DNA from: an uncultured Paracoccaceae bacterium
Lineage (GTDB): Bacteria > Pseudomonadota > Alphaproteobacteria > Rhodobacterales > Rhodobacteraceae
Length of the DNA stretch: 64,000 nt
Direction: 5' to 3'
Assembly (NCBI GenBank): GCA_947494445.1
Contig: CANLVD010000007.1
Coordinates: 62,001-126,000 of the forward strand
Part shown: positions 1 to 9,617 of the stretch, piece after piece
How the letters are laid out: each line of letters opens with the position of its first letter
Numbering within the stretch: position 1 is the first letter of the stretch
Made by a program: the position numbers and the translations under genes
Notes under the pieces: generated by a model
What the model saw: the letters and a program-made list of their open reading frames with translations, nothing else
Databases searched by the model: none
Told to the model about the DNA's origin: nothing

Positions 1-91
1 CGCGGAAGCCGTGGACTGGATGACCATTACTGACGAATTGAAACGATACCCCGGATCAGCGAACGCCGGGATGGAAGGAGACAGCGCATGA
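1..91 (+). CDS. C-terminal tail of an unidentified upstream gene (partial)
   Basis: One frame is open from the window edge (first full codon at 2) to a TGA at 89-91. It would give about 29 residues ending MEGDSA. The stop overlaps the prpE start as ATGA, the same coupling seen at many junctions in this window, which is the main argument for it. The fragment is too short to recognise, and the sequence could equally be a non-coding leader of prpE. Confidence 0.3.
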   Translation, partial: AEAVDWMTITDELKRYPGSANAGMEGDSA

Positions 92-1980
92 GCTATCGCG
101 CCGCATATGATGCATGGAAATCAGACCCTGAAGCGTTCTGGATGGAGCAGTCGAAATCCATCGACTGGACAAAGCCACCCAGCAGGGCGCTCGATGATGC
201 GGATGCGCCGTTCTACAAGTGGTTTGCCGATGGTGAGATGAACACCTGCTGGAACGCGGTCGACCGGCATGTCGAGGCGGGCAATGGTGCGCGACTTGCG
301 CTGATTTATGACAGCCCGATCACCGGCGATCTGCGCAAGATCACCTATGCCGAGCTACAGGAGATGACATCGCGCCTTGCCGGTGTATTGGCCGAGCGGG
401 GGATCACAAAGGGCGACCGGGTCATCGTCTACATGCCAATGATTGCCGAAGCTGTTGTGGCGATGCTGGCCTGCGCGCGGATCGGCGCGGTGCATTCAGT
501 TGTCTTTGGCGGGTTTGCCGCCCATGAACTGGCCGTGCGGATCGACGATGCGACGCCCAAGGCCATCATTGCTGGCTCCTGCGGGATCGAGCCTGGTCGC
601 GTGGTGGCATACAAGCCGCTTCTGGATGCAGCGATCGAGCAGGCGGAGCACAAAGTTGACTTCTGTCTGATCCACCAGCGCAGCCAGCAACTGGCCGAGA
701 TGATTGCAGGCCGCGATGAAGACATGGGTGAGGCCATGGCCGCAGCCACGCCCGCGGACTGCGTGCCAGTGGGTGGCATGGATCCGCTTTACATCCTTTA
801 CACCTCCGGCACGACCGGCCAGCCCAAGGGTGTGGTTCGTCCGGCTGGTGGTCATGCGGTCGCGCTCGACTGGACCATGCGCAACATCTACGACATAGCA
901 CCGGGCGAGGTGTTCTGGGCTGCCTCCGACGTCGGCTGGGTCGTGGGACATTCCTATATCTGTTACGCGCCGCTGATCGCAGGCTGCACCTCCGTCGTGT
1001 TCGAGGGCAAACCTGTGGGCACACCAGACGCAGGCACATTCTGGCGGGTCATCGAGGATCATGGTGTCAAATCCCTGTTCACCGCTCCCACGGCTTTCCG
1101 CGCGATCAAACGCGAAGATCCCGAGGGCGAGTTTGTCGGCAAATACGACCTCAGCAGTCTCAAGAGCCTCTTTCTGGCAGGAGAGCGGGCTGATCCGGAT
1201 ACGATCATCTGGGCACAGAACCAGTTGGGCGTGCCGGTGATTGATCATTGGTGGCAGACCGAAACAGGCTTTGCGATTGTTGCAAACCCGTTGGGGCTGG
1301 AGCATCTGCCGGTCAAGATCGGCTCTCCGTCCGTCGCCATGCCGGGCTATGATGTGGTCATCCTTGATGAAGCCGGCCATCCAGTGCCGCCCGACACACT
1401 GGGAGCAGTTGCCATCAAGCTGCCGTTGCCACCTGGCACTCTGCCCACACTTTGGAATGCAGATCAGCGGTTCCAGTCGTCATATCTCACGACATTTCCC
1501 GGCTATTACGAAACCGGTGACGCAGGTGTGATTGATGCAGACGGATATCTCAAGATCATGGCGCGTACCGATGACGTGATCAACGTGGCGGGCCACAGGT
1601 TGTCCACGGGTGCCATGGAGGAGGTGCTGGCAGGTCTTCCCGGCGTGGCAGAATGTGCGGTGATCGGGGTGTCGGATCCCTTGAAAGGGCAACTGCCCAT
1701 GGGGTTTCTGTGCCTGAACTCCAACAGCAAGGCCAGCCCATCTGATGTTGTTGCCGATGCTGTCAAGAAAGTGCGCAACGAAATCGGACCGGTTGCGGCC
1801 TTCAAACTGGCCTGCGTCGTGAATCGGTTGCCCAAGACACGCTCGGGCAAGATCCTGCGCGGGACGATGGTGAAAATCGCAGACGGCGACTCCTTCAAAA
1901 TGCCTGCAACCATAGATGACCCTGAAATCCTGACAGAGATCGCCGAGGCGCTGAAAACGCTGGGATATCCGCAAAAATAG
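88..1980 (+). CDS. prpE: Propionyl-CoA synthetase (AMP-forming acyl-CoA ligase)
   Basis: Cytoplasmic adenylate-forming enzyme that activates propionate to propionyl-CoA through a propionyl-AMP intermediate. The 630-residue length and the N-terminal ACAS-type region fit PrpE/acetyl-CoA synthetase. Visible motifs are the phosphate-binding loop YTSGTTGQPKGVV (about 238-250), WWQTETG (about 388-394) and the C-terminal PKTRSGKILR (about 582-591), whose lysine 588 is the conserved catalytic and acylatable residue. GGAAGGAG lies just upstream of the ATG. PrpE is preferred over acetyl-CoA synthetase because the N-terminal pattern (YRAAYDAW, EAFWMEQSKSIDW) matches PrpE proteins; exact substrate preference is inferred. 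No methylcitrate-cycle gene is adjacent in the window. Confidence 0.9.
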   Translation: MSYRAAYDAWKSDPEAFWMEQSKSIDWTKPPSRALDDADAPFYKWFADGEMNTCWNAVDRHVEAGNGARLALIYDSPITGDLRKITYAELQEMTSRLAGVLAERGITKGDRVIVYMPMIAEAVVAMLACARIGAVHSVVFGGFAAHELAVRIDDATPKAIIAGSCGIEPGRVVAYKPLLDAAIEQAEHKVDFCLIHQRSQQLAEMIAGRDEDMGEAMAAATPADCVPVGGMDPLYILYTSGTTGQPKGVVRPAGGHAVALDWTMRNIYDIAPGEVFWAASDVGWVVGHSYICYAPLIAGCTSVVFEGKPVGTPDAGTFWRVIEDHGVKSLFTAPTAFRAIKREDPEGEFVGKYDLSSLKSLFLAGERADPDTIIWAQNQLGVPVIDHWWQTETGFAIVANPLGLEHLPVKIGSPSVAMPGYDVVILDEAGHPVPPDTLGAVAIKLPLPPGTLPTLWNADQRFQSSYLTTFPGYYETGDAGVIDADGYLKIMARTDDVINVAGHRLSTGAMEEVLAGLPGVAECAVIGVSDPLKGQLPMGFLCLNSNSKASPSDVVADAVKKVRNEIGPVAAFKLACVVNRLPKTRSGKILRGTMVKIADGDSFKMPATIDDPEILTEIAEALKTLGYPQK

Positions 1981-2046
1981 GCAAGCGATATCTTGTCTCT
2001 TTTTTCTGAAATCCCTACCCTTAAGAATAGTAAGCAGGAGGGTAGG

Positions 2047-2439
2047 ATGTCTTTGTTCAAGGAAGCCTTGTCGGTCAGGGACCGGGCTTATGCCAAGTAT
2101 TCCGGGTTCAAGGTCGGCTGTGCGATCCGCAGCACCGATGGAAGCGTATTTGTTGGCTGCAATGTGGAAAACGTCGCGTTTCCAGAAGGGACCTGTGCCG
2201 AGGCCGGTGCGATTGCTGCGATGATTGCGGCGGGAAAACACGAGATCAAGGAAGTGCTGGTGGTGGCGGACAGTCCCAAACCTGTATCTCCCTGTGGCGG
2301 TTGTCGTCAGAAACTGGCAGAGTTCAGCAAGCCGGGTGTGCCGGTGACGCTTGCCAATCTGGAAGGACCGCAAAAAACCATGACCGTGAAAGAATTGCTG
2401 CCCGGTGCATTTGACGCTGAACATATGGGCCACGAATGA
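2047..2439 (+). CDS. cdd: Cytidine deaminase
   Basis: Hydrolytic deamination of cytidine and deoxycytidine to uridine and deoxyuridine, the entry point of pyrimidine salvage. The 130-residue product has the small tetrameric-type zinc site: Cys50-Ala-Glu52 (TCAEAG) with PCGGCRQ (Cys83, Cys86), plus the substrate segment NVENVAFPEG. The ATG at 2047 is chosen over an in-frame codon at 1993 because AGGAGGGTAGG directly precedes it and MSLFKEALSVRDRAYAKYS aligns with the usual family start. The stop overlaps the deoC start (ATGA), so translation is probably coupled. A GATATC pair and T-rich stretch at 1964-2008 separate it from prpE. Confidence 0.95.
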   Translation: MSLFKEALSVRDRAYAKYSGFKVGCAIRSTDGSVFVGCNVENVAFPEGTCAEAGAIAAMIAAGKHEIKEVLVVADSPKPVSPCGGCRQKLAEFSKPGVPVTLANLEGPQKTMTVKELLPGAFDAEHMGHE

Positions 2440-3197
2440 GTGATCCCAAGGAAGTTGCGGCAAAGGCGCTGTCCTGTCTTGATCTGACAAACCTCAATGA
2501 TGACTGCAATGAGGAAGACATCCGGACGCTCTGCGCGCGGGCGGCGACGCCGTTTGGGCCGGTTGCCGCGATTTGCATCTGGCCGAAATTTGTTGCGCAA
2601 GCACGAGGCATCCTGGGCAAAAGTCCGATCCGCATTGCAACGGTCGTCAACTTCCCCGAGGGCAACCATACGGCGGCGGATGTGATCGCCTTGACCGAGG
2701 CCGCTGTCAGGGATGGCGCTGACGAGATCGACATGGTGATACCCTACACGACCCTTCTGGAAGGTCATCCTCAAACAGTTCCCGCCCGTGTCGCCCGGGT
2801 GGTTGAGGCATCGGGTTCGGCGCGCGTCAAAGCCATCCTTGAGACCGGTGTACTGGGTGATGCAGATCTGATCCGTGAGGCAGCAGAGCTTGCCATCGAC
2901 GGGGGTGCGGATTTCATCAAGACCTCGACTGGAAAGGTGCCGGTCAATGCCACGCCGCAAGCAGTGAGCGTCATGTTGGACGTGATCTCCAAGGCCAAGC
3001 GCCCAGTGGGTCTGAAGCCCGCAGGCGGGGTCAAGACCACGGCAGATGCCGAGACCTATCTGGACCTTTGCGCGGATGTCATGGGGCCGGACTGGGCCAC
3101 GCCCGAGACCTTCCGGTTCGGTGCGTCCGGCGTGTTGGACGCGCTTCTGGCCACGCTGTCAGGTGCAGATGAACCGGTTGCCGGAAGCGGCTATTGA
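2436..3197 (+). CDS. deoC: Deoxyribose-phosphate aldolase
   Basis: Class I aldolase cleaving 2-deoxyribose 5-phosphate to glyceraldehyde 3-phosphate and acetaldehyde, the last step of deoxynucleoside breakdown. The Schiff-base lysine is in FIKTSTGK (Lys162) and the second active-site lysine in VGLKPAGG (Lys194), corresponding to Lys167 and Lys201 of E. coli DeoC. The length of 253 residues is normal. It sits between cdd (4-base ATGA overlap) and deoA (TGATG overlap), so the four deo/cdd genes read as one transcript. No DeoR-type regulator gene is visible nearby. Confidence 0.95.
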   Translation: MSDPKEVAAKALSCLDLTNLNDDCNEEDIRTLCARAATPFGPVAAICIWPKFVAQARGILGKSPIRIATVVNFPEGNHTAADVIALTEAAVRDGADEIDMVIPYTTLLEGHPQTVPARVARVVEASGSARVKAILETGVLGDADLIREAAELAIDGGADFIKTSTGKVPVNATPQAVSVMLDVISKAKRPVGLKPAGGVKTTADAETYLDLCADVMGPDWATPETFRFGASGVLDALLATLSGADEPVAGSGY

Positions 3198-4504
3198 TGT
3201 TGCCGGTCGAGGTCATTGCGGCCAAACGCGATGGCCGAACGCTTGATGCAAGGGACATCCGTAGCTTTGCCTCCCAGATTGCAGGTGACGGGTTGTCAGA
3301 AGGGCAGATTGCGGCCTTTGCGATGGCGGTCTATTTCAATGGAATGACCAGGGATGAACGGGTCGCGCTGACCACGGCCATGCGCGACAGCGGTACGGTT
3401 TTGAACTGGGATCTGCCGGGACCGGTGGTGGACAAGCATTCGACCGGTGGGGTTGGGGACACGGTATCCCTGATGCTTGCCCCGGCGCTGGCGGCCTGCG
3501 GGGCGTTTGTGCCGATGATCTCGGGCCGGGGGCTGGGGCACACCGGTGGCACGCTCGACAAATTCGATGCGATCCCCGGGTATCGGACCCAGCCGGATCT
3601 GGCATTGCTGCGCAAGGTCACGGCAGAGGTCGGTTGTGCCATCATCGGCCAAACTCTTGACATCGCGCCCGCAGACAGGCGTTTCTACGGCATTCGAGAC
3701 GTGACAGCGACGGTTGAAAGCCTTGATCTGATCACAGCGTCGATCCTGTCGAAAAAGCTGGCAGCGGGGCTGGATGCGCTGGTTCTGGATGTGAAATGCG
3801 GAACGGGCGCGTTCATGGATACGGCAGACAAGGCGCGTGCGCTGGCGCAAGCCTTGTGCGATGTCGCCAATGGGGCTGGGTGCAAGACCTCGGCGCTTCT
3901 CACCGACATGAACGAGCCTTTGGCCACGAGTGCAGGCAATGCGCTGGAGATGACGACTGCCATCGAGTTTCTGCGTGGGGATGAGATCGACAGCCGGTTG
4001 TGGGATGTGACCATGGCGCTGGGGGGAGAGTTGCTGAGCACCAGTGGTTTGGCAAAGAATGCCGAAGAGGGCGACGCGCAGATCACAGATGCCTTTCAGT
4101 CCGGGCGTGCGGCAGAGAAATTTGCCCAGATGGTGCATGCATTGGGCGGACCACCCGATATTCTGGAAGATCACCAGACCCATCTTGCCAAGGCCCCTGT
4201 GGTTGAGGAAGTGCTGTTGGAGCAATCAGGGTTCATTTCGGCAATTGATGCAAAAGCGCTTGGCATGGCGGTGGTTGAACTGGGTGGCGGGCGGCGCAAG
4301 CCGACTGATCCTGTCAATCCTTCAGTGGGTCTTGATTGGATCGCCGGCATTGGCCGTTTGGTTGACAACGAGACCCCGGTCGCCCGCATACATGCAGCAA
4401 ACACCGATGATCTGCCGGCTGCGAAAGCGCGGGTGATGGCGGCCTTCACAATATCGGACAAACCTGTCGATGAGACGCCGCTGATCCTTGAAAGGATTGC
4501 CTGA
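3197..4504 (+). CDS. deoA: Thymidine phosphorylase
   Basis: Phosphorolysis of thymidine/deoxyuridine to the base and 2-deoxyribose 1-phosphate, which DeoB then converts to the DeoC substrate. The 435-residue protein has the glycosyltransferase family 3 pattern KHSTGGVGD (80-88) and [14 protein letters not shown] (109-122). The ATG at 3197 overlaps the deoC stop as TGATG; a TTG one codon earlier is possible but less likely. The stop in turn overlaps the deoB ATG. Pyrimidine phosphorylases of other subfamilies share this fold, but the deo context and length support DeoA. Confidence 0.95.
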   Translation: MLPVEVIAAKRDGRTLDARDIRSFASQIAGDGLSEGQIAAFAMAVYFNGMTRDERVALTTAMRDSGTVLNWDLPGPVVDKHSTGGVGDTVSLMLAPALAACGAFVPMISGRGLGHTGGTLDKFDAIPGYRTQPDLALLRKVTAEVGCAIIGQTLDIAPADRRFYGIRDVTATVESLDLITASILSKKLAAGLDALVLDVKCGTGAFMDTADKARALAQALCDVANGAGCKTSALLTDMNEPLATSAGNALEMTTAIEFLRGDEIDSRLWDVTMALGGELLSTSGLAKNAEEGDAQITDAFQSGRAAEKFAQMVHALGGPPDILEDHQTHLAKAPVVEEVLLEQSGFISAIDAKALGMAVVELGGGRRKPTDPVNPSVGLDWIAGIGRLVDNETPVARIHAANTDDLPAAKARVMAAFTISDKPVDETPLILERIA

Positions 4505-5709
4505 TGGCGCGGGTGTTTCTGCTTGTGCTTGATTCCGTGGGATGCGGCGGCGCACCAGATGCGGCCGCATTTGGGGATGAAGGGGCAAACACGCTGGCCC
4601 ACATCGCGCAGGCCTGTGCTGCTGGACAGGCAGAGGAAGGCCGCAGCGGAGTGCTGAGCCTGCCCAACCTTGATGCGCTGGGTCTGGGCGCTGCAATCCG
4701 GCTGGCGTCAGGTGATGCAACACCCGGTCTGAATGCGGAGTCTCGGGGCATCTGGGGAGCGGCAACAGAGGTCTCCCAAGGTAAGGATACGCCGTCAGGG
4801 CACTGGGAACTGGCAGGCGTTCCCGTGCCGTGGGACTGGCATTATTTCCCCCGCACTGATCCAGCCTTTCCCGATGATCTGATGGCGCGGTTTTTGCAGG
4901 AAGCGGGGCTTGATGGGACGCTCGGCAACACTCATTCGTCAGGTATGCCGGTGCTGCGTGCCTTGGGCGAGGAGCATATCAAAACCGGACAACCGATCTG
5001 CTACACCTCTGTCGACAGTGTCTTTCAGATAGCCGCCCATGAGACCCATTTCGGGCTGGAGCGCTTGTTTGATATCTGCAAGGTGGCCGCAGGGATTTTT
5101 CATCCACTCAAAGTCGGCCGGATCATTGCACGTCCGTTTGTCGGCGAAACGTCCGAGGAATTCACCCGCACCGCCAACCGCAAGGATTTCGCCATTGCTC
5201 CGCCCGAACCGACGCTCTGCGACAGGGTTGTTTCCATGGGCGGGCGCACGCTGGCCGTTGGCAAGATCAGCGATATTTTCGCCGGGCACGGAATATCTGA
5301 AGTCTTCAAGGGCAAGGATGACATGGCGCTGGTCGATCATACGGTCGATCTGGTGAGAAACGCCAAGGATGGTGATTTCGTCTTTGCCAATTATGTGGAA
5401 TTTGACAGCCTTTACGGGCATCCACGGGATGTGTCGGGATATGCACGCGCGCTTGAGGCGTTTGACCGGCGGTTGCCGGAAATCACTGGCGGTTTGCGCG
5501 AAGGCGATCTGATGGTTCTGACCGCTGATCATGGCAATGACCCCACGTGGACGGGATCGGATCACACACGGGAACGGGTGCCGGTTCTGATGCTTGGCCC
5601 GGGCCTGCCGCCTCGGGATCTGGGTCATATCGGCTTTGCAGATGTTGGCGAGACCATCGCCGCCCATTTGGGACTGCCCCCCGGAGATCATGGAAGGACA
5701 CAGTTGTGA
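4504..5709 (+). CDS. deoB: Phosphopentomutase
   Basis: Metal-dependent enzyme of the alkaline phosphatase superfamily interconverting (deoxy)ribose 1-phosphate and 5-phosphate. The N-terminal metal-binding segment [14 protein letters not shown] (Asp10) and C-terminal [10 protein letters not shown] followed by [10 protein letters not shown] are the superfamily metal ligands. The 401 residues match DeoB. It lies between deoA and add with overlaps of one and four bases, linking nucleoside phosphorolysis to the pentose phosphate pool. Confidence 0.95.
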   Translation: MARVFLLVLDSVGCGGAPDAAAFGDEGANTLAHIAQACAAGQAEEGRSGVLSLPNLDALGLGAAIRLASGDATPGLNAESRGIWGAATEVSQGKDTPSGHWELAGVPVPWDWHYFPRTDPAFPDDLMARFLQEAGLDGTLGNTHSSGMPVLRALGEEHIKTGQPICYTSVDSVFQIAAHETHFGLERLFDICKVAAGIFHPLKVGRIIARPFVGETSEEFTRTANRKDFAIAPPEPTLCDRVVSMGGRTLAVGKISDIFAGHGISEVFKGKDDMALVDHTVDLVRNAKDGDFVFANYVEFDSLYGHPRDVSGYARALEAFDRRLPEITGGLREGDLMVLTADHGNDPTWTGSDHTRERVPVLMLGPGLPPRDLGHIGFADVGETIAAHLGLPPGDHGRTQL

Positions 5710-6686
5710 GCCAGTTCGCCAATCTGCCCAAAGTAGAGCTTCACCTGCATCTGGAAGGTGGCGCGCCGCCCGAATTCATTCGCGAACTGGCCGAAGAGAA
5801 GGGCATGTCCCTTTATGGTGTGTTTGACGATGAAGGAAATTACAAATGGCATGATTTCACGTCGTTTCTGGACACCTATCATCACGCCTGTTCTGTCTTG
5901 ACTGGACCAGAAGAGTTCCGCCGGTTGACCGAAGCCGTTCTGGCCCGCAGCGCGTCACATGGTGTGATCTATACCGAACTGTTCATCAGCCCGGACATCT
6001 GCGGCGGCGGGGATCAGGCAAAATGGCAGGATTATCTGGATGCGATTTGTGAAGGCTGTGCAAATGCCGGCCAAACCCATGGTATCGAAGCGCGCCTGAC
6101 AGGAACGGCCATTCGCAATCTGGGGCCGGAGGCTGCGGTCAATGCCGCCAGATTGATTGCCGTATCTGCAAATCACTGGTTGACCGGATTTGGCATGGGC
6201 GGGGACGAGCGATCTGGCGATATCGCTGATTTCGCACCCGCCTTTGCCATTGCAGAGGATGGCGGCATGGGTCTGACCTGTCATGCAGGCGAATTGGTTG
6301 GCGCAGCAAGCGTCGAGCAGACAATCAATGCCCTGAATGTGCAGCGGATCGGCCATGGTGTGCGGTCGATCGAAAATCCAGATCTGGTCAAGCGGCTTGC
6401 AGATGAGAATATCATTCTTGAGGTCAATCCGGGCTCGAACGTATCATTGAGCGTGGTTCCGTGCTGGAAGGACCATCCGATACAGGCGCTCAGGGAAGCA
6501 GGCGTCATGGTTACCGTTTCAACCGATGATCCGCCGTTCTTTCATACCGACATGACCCGTGAGTACGATATGCTGGCGCAGACCTTCGGCTGGACCGAAG
6601 AGGATTTCGTCGAAGTCAATGAGGTTGCCATTCAGGCGGCCTTCTGCGACGACGAAACCAAGGCGCGTCTGACGGAAAGGCTATAG
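5706..6686 (+). CDS. add: Adenosine deaminase
   Basis: Zinc amidohydrolase converting adenosine (and usually deoxyadenosine) to inosine. The 326-residue product begins with [11 protein letters not shown] (His13/His15 are metal ligands), followed by the [13 protein letters not shown] and STDDPPFF motifs of the add family. The GTG at 5706 is preferred: it overlaps the deoB stop (GTGA), and longer in-frame extensions would run deep into deoB. Some members of this family are adenine deaminases, but the sequence in the substrate region and the nucleoside salvage context favour adenosine. There is a 3-base gap to upp. Confidence 0.88.
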   Translation: MSQFANLPKVELHLHLEGGAPPEFIRELAEEKGMSLYGVFDDEGNYKWHDFTSFLDTYHHACSVLTGPEEFRRLTEAVLARSASHGVIYTELFISPDICGGGDQAKWQDYLDAICEGCANAGQTHGIEARLTGTAIRNLGPEAAVNAARLIAVSANHWLTGFGMGGDERSGDIADFAPAFAIAEDGGMGLTCHAGELVGAASVEQTINALNVQRIGHGVRSIENPDLVKRLADENIILEVNPGSNVSLSVVPCWKDHPIQALREAGVMVTVSTDDPPFFHTDMTREYDMLAQTFGWTEEDFVEVNEVAIQAAFCDDETKARLTERL

Positions 6687-6689
6687 ATC

Positions 6690-7322
6690 ATGCCCAAACA
6701 CCTCACCATCGTGGAACACCCTCTGGTTCAGCACAAACTGACGCTGATGCGTGACAAGGACACGCCGACAGCCGTGTTCCGCCAGCTTCTGCGCGAGATC
6801 AGTCACCTTCTGGCTTATGAGGTGACCCGCGACCTGCCGATGACAACCAAGAACATCGAAACACCGCTGGTCGAGATGGAAGCACCCACTCTGAAAGGCA
6901 AGAAGCTTGCTTTGGTGTCGATCCTGCGCGCGGGCAACGGTCTTCTGGATGGCGTGCTTGAACTGATCCCATCCGCGCGGGTGGGCTTTGTCGGGCTATA
7001 CAGGGATGAGGCGACGCTGCAACCGGTGCAGTATTATTTCAAGGTGCCCGCCGAGATGGAAAACCGCGTGGTAATTGCCGTTGATCCGATGCTCGCTACC
7101 GGTAATTCTTCCGCGGCGGCGATTGATCTGCTGAAGAAATCCGGTGCCACGGATATCCGGTTTCTGTGCCTTCTGGCAGCCCCCGAGGGCGTTGCCCGCA
7201 TGAAGGAAGTACATCCTGATGTACCGGTCGTGACCGCGGCCCTTGATGATCGATTGAATGAAAAGGGCTATATCCTGCCGGGGCTGGGGGATGCTGGTGA
7301 CCGGATGTTTGGTACGAAATAA
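6690..7322 (+). CDS. upp: Uracil phosphoribosyltransferase
   Basis: Uses PRPP to convert uracil, released upstream by pyrimidine nucleoside cleavage, to UMP. The 210-residue length is typical. The PRPP loop reads [15 protein letters not shown], and the C-terminal uracil-binding region ends [13 protein letters not shown], the usual UPRTase ending. It directly follows add (3 bases) and precedes the amidohydrolase by 9 bases, so it sits inside the salvage run. Confidence 0.96.
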   Translation: MPKHLTIVEHPLVQHKLTLMRDKDTPTAVFRQLLREISHLLAYEVTRDLPMTTKNIETPLVEMEAPTLKGKKLALVSILRAGNGLLDGVLELIPSARVGFVGLYRDEATLQPVQYYFKVPAEMENRVVIAVDPMLATGNSSAAAIDLLKKSGATDIRFLCLLAAPEGVARMKEVHPDVPVVTAALDDRLNEKGYILPGLGDAGDRMFGTK

Positions 7323-7331
7323 GCCGCTATC

Positions 7332-8672
7332 GTGACGCGGACACTGATCAGGAACGCCGATGTCGTCGTGACCATGGATGGTGCGCGACGTGAGCTTGCT
7401 GGTGCTGACATTCTGATCGGTGGTGGCGAAATCCTCGCTGTCGGTGCGACGGAACAGCTTGCTGACCAGATCATAGATGCCCGTGGCTGTGTTATCACAC
7501 CGGGCCTGATCAACACGCATCACCATTTGTTCCAGACCCTGACGCGTGCAGTGCCGGGTGGTCAGGATGCACTGTTGTTCGGCTGGCTCAAGACACTCTA
7601 TCCAATCTGGGCACGCATGGGACCGGAGGAGGCCTTTGTTTCAGCGCAGGTTGGATTGGCGGAACTGGCACTCTCGGGATGTTCACTGAGTTCCGATCAC
7701 TTGTACCTCTATCCCAATGGCATCTGTCTTGAAGATACGATTGAAGCGGCCAAGACGCTGGGCGTTCGGCTGACGGCGACACGTGGCTCGATGAGCATAG
7801 GCGAAAGCGACGGCGGGTTGCCGCCTGACAGATTGGTCGAGCGCGAGGCTGATATCCTGAACGACAGCATCCGGCTGATCGATGCGTTTCATGACAACTC
7901 CGCCGGCGCGATGACGCAGATTGCTCTGGCGCCCTGTTCACCCTTTTCAGTGTCACGCGAGCTGATGCGCGACACGGCACTTCTGGCGCGGGACAAAGGC
8001 GTGCGATTGCACACCCATCTGGCAGAGAATGCCGAAGACGTGGCGTATTCGCTGGCAACGTTCGGCTGCCGTCCCGGAGATTATGCCGAAAATCTGGGCT
8101 GGACCGGCGAGGACGTCTGGCATGCCCATTGCGTGATGCTGGATGAGCGAGAGATTGACCTTTTTGCCCGGACGCGCACGGCGGTGGCCCATTGCCCATG
8201 CTCCAATTGTCGTCTGGGCTCGGGCATTGCACCGGTGCGGGATTTGCGCGATGCGGGCGTCACCGTTGGGTTGGGGGTTGATGGTTCGGCCTCGAATGAC
8301 GCTGGTCATCTTTTGCAGGAGGCGCGTCAGGCAATGCTGCTGCAACGCGTGGCAAATGGAGCTGACGCGTTTTCGGCCCGTGAAGCTTTGGAAGTGGCAA
8401 CCTTGGGCGGCGCCAAGGCCCTGGGACGTTCGGCCGAGCTTGGCTCCATCGAAGTTGGCAAACGCGCTGATCTAGCGATCTGGGATGTGACCGGGATCAA
8501 TTCTGCCGGAGTTTGGGATCCGGTCGCCGGGCTGGTTCTGTCACCGCCTGGTCAGGTGCGCGATCTTCTGGTCGAAGGGCAGGGGGTTGTGCGCGATGGG
8601 CGTCTGACAGGGATTGACCTGAAACAGGTACTGGCACGGCAACAGGATCTGGCATTGAAACTGGCTGGATAA
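7332..8672 (+). CDS. Amidohydrolase, probable 8-oxoguanine deaminase
   Basis: Metal-dependent amidohydrolase of 446 residues from a GTG start 9 bases after upp. Zinc site motifs are NTHHHLFQT (His63-65), HTHLAEN, HAHCVML and GLGVDGSASND. The segment SSDHLYLYPNG and overall pattern match 8-oxoguanine deaminases (COG0402 TrzN/AtzA relatives), which convert 8-oxoguanine to urate. Closely related enzymes act on other aminated purines or s-triazines, so the substrate is inferred. Its place at the end of a nucleobase salvage run fits removal of an oxidised base that could otherwise be reused. A terminator follows directly. Confidence 0.75.
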   Translation: MTRTLIRNADVVVTMDGARRELAGADILIGGGEILAVGATEQLADQIIDARGCVITPGLINTHHHLFQTLTRAVPGGQDALLFGWLKTLYPIWARMGPEEAFVSAQVGLAELALSGCSLSSDHLYLYPNGICLEDTIEAAKTLGVRLTATRGSMSIGESDGGLPPDRLVEREADILNDSIRLIDAFHDNSAGAMTQIALAPCSPFSVSRELMRDTALLARDKGVRLHTHLAENAEDVAYSLATFGCRPGDYAENLGWTGEDVWHAHCVMLDEREIDLFARTRTAVAHCPCSNCRLGSGIAPVRDLRDAGVTVGLGVDGSASNDAGHLLQEARQAMLLQRVANGADAFSAREALEVATLGGAKALGRSAELGSIEVGKRADLAIWDVTGINSAGVWDPVAGLVLSPPGQVRDLLVEGQGVVRDGRLTGIDLKQVLARQQDLALKLAG

Positions 8673-8680
8673 AAGAAAAA

Positions 8681-8698
8681 AGCGGCCCGGGAGCCGCT
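8681..8698. terminator. Bidirectional intrinsic terminator
   Basis: Inverted repeat AGCGGC/GCCGCT with a 6-base loop between the convergent amidohydrolase and pilin-like genes. On the plus strand it is followed by CTCTTT. On the minus strand it is followed by a T-rich run (complement of 8671-8680, almost all A), so it should stop transcription from both sides, most strongly from the minus-strand gene. Confidence 0.8.
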
Positions 8699-8730
8699 CT
8701 TTCAAAGATCTTGTGAGCAAGGGAAACGGC

Positions 8731-9243
8731 TTACGCGCCTTCTTCCTCGTCTTCTTCCTCTTCAGGAAGGGTTGGACCCACTGGCGGGTTGAACCCACCA
8801 CCGGCATAGCTGCCGCCGCCTGAACCGCCGCCGCCGCCGAAGCCACCGCCGCCCGAGCCACCACCGCTGCTTGGCAGTCCAGTGTCAACGCCCATACCGC
8901 TGCCTGGGCTTGCTGGTGCACCGCCGCCGGCTGTGCCAACGCCCATGTCAGTGCCGGGACCGTTATAGGGTCCTTTGCGCACCGACGGCTCGCTACCTGA
9001 ACCGGCGCTGCCGGCAGAGCCGCCACCCGATCCGCCATCCTGCGACCGATAGCTCCGATCACGGGATGCATGTTGTTCTTCCAGGGATTCCGCGACGGGT
9101 TCCATATGCTGTTCACCGCCCTGTGTTACCAGAGAGACGACCGGCACTGCGAACATCACCACCGCGGCTGTCGCAACCATCCATTCGGCGGTTACAACTC
9201 CGGATTCATCATCCAGAAAAGATTTCAATTTGCCCCCGAGCAT
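8731..9243 (-). CDS. Flp-pilin-like protein with Gly-rich and acidic tail
   Basis: Encodes 170 residues from an ATG preceded by TGGAG. The N-terminus resembles type IVb (Flp) pilins: short basic leader, DESG, then VVTAEW and a hydrophobic stretch to about residue 40. The glycine of DESG would be the TadV-type cleavage point and Glu the +5 residue, with Trp in place of the usual Tyr at +6. After the hydrophobic helix the chain is low complexity, rich in Gly/Ser, and ends in a nearly pure Glu/Asp run. It is far longer than a classic Flp pilin. No tad/cpa genes are in the window, so it is an orphan; a pseudopilin or surface protein role is inferred. Confidence 0.6.
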   Translation of the reverse strand: MLGGKLKSFLDDESGVVTAEWMVATAAVVMFAVPVVSLVTQGGEQHMEPVAESLEEQHASRDRSYRSQDGGSGGGSAGSAGSGSEPSVRKGPYNGPGTDMGVGTAGGGAPASPGSGMGVDTGLPSSGGGSGGGGFGGGGGSGGGSYAGGGFNPPVGPTLPEEEEDEEEGA

Positions 9244-9617
9244 TACACCGCTCCACTTCAACCTATGTTCCGACCTACCACCGGAACTGCACTTCACTCA
9301 TCGCACATAAGCTAACTACACGAACATCTATCCCTAAGTTTTTGTCAAAAGTTCGACAAGAGTCCAGAAAATCAGCGATTAATTTACTCTATTTCTGGTT
9401 GAGAGCGGCCAAAGTGCTGATTTCCTCGACCTTAGGCTATGGCCTCGCCTTATTTCCGTCACAATTGGACAAATTTCAGGATGCGAACTTTGGCTGATTT
9501 TTCCCATTTACGGAATTTCACATGAAAAGCAGGAAAGATTCGCAAGCTTCGAGTGATTTTGGATGATCGCGATGAACTGGGATCAATCCGGTGCGCTCAA
9601 GCCCGAGCCCGCAAACT
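9244..9617. other. Intergenic region, AT-richer, probable promoter and leader of the pilin-like gene
   Basis: 374 bases between two minus-strand genes with no convincing reading frame. A TTGACA hexamer reads on the minus strand at 9348-9343, within a weak inverted repeat (9342-9346 with 9355-9359). I see no good -10 at the right distance. The base composition is clearly lower in GC than the neighbours, as expected of a regulatory region. Confidence 0.4.

Noticed and set aside
496-1380. Long open frame on the minus strand inside prpE
   Set aside because: It mirrors a strongly conserved enzyme, has no Shine-Dalgarno sequence or family motif, and arises from high-GC codon bias. The same holds for long antisense frames in deoB (4939-5691), nuoD (12130-13296), nuoG (18222-19547) and purH (53384-54619).
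1964-2008. Intrinsic terminator between prpE and cdd
   Set aside because: Two GATATC palindromes could pair across a 17-base loop before a T-rich stretch, but the stem is weak and AT-rich; not supported as a terminator.
5547-5705. Upstream extension of add
   Set aside because: The frame is open into deoB, but the extension is low-complexity frame-shifted deoB sequence; the GTG at 5706 gives the normal adenosine deaminase start.
9522-9566. Short plus-strand frame starting at 9522
   Set aside because: Fourteen codons, no Shine-Dalgarno sequence, and no recognisable product.
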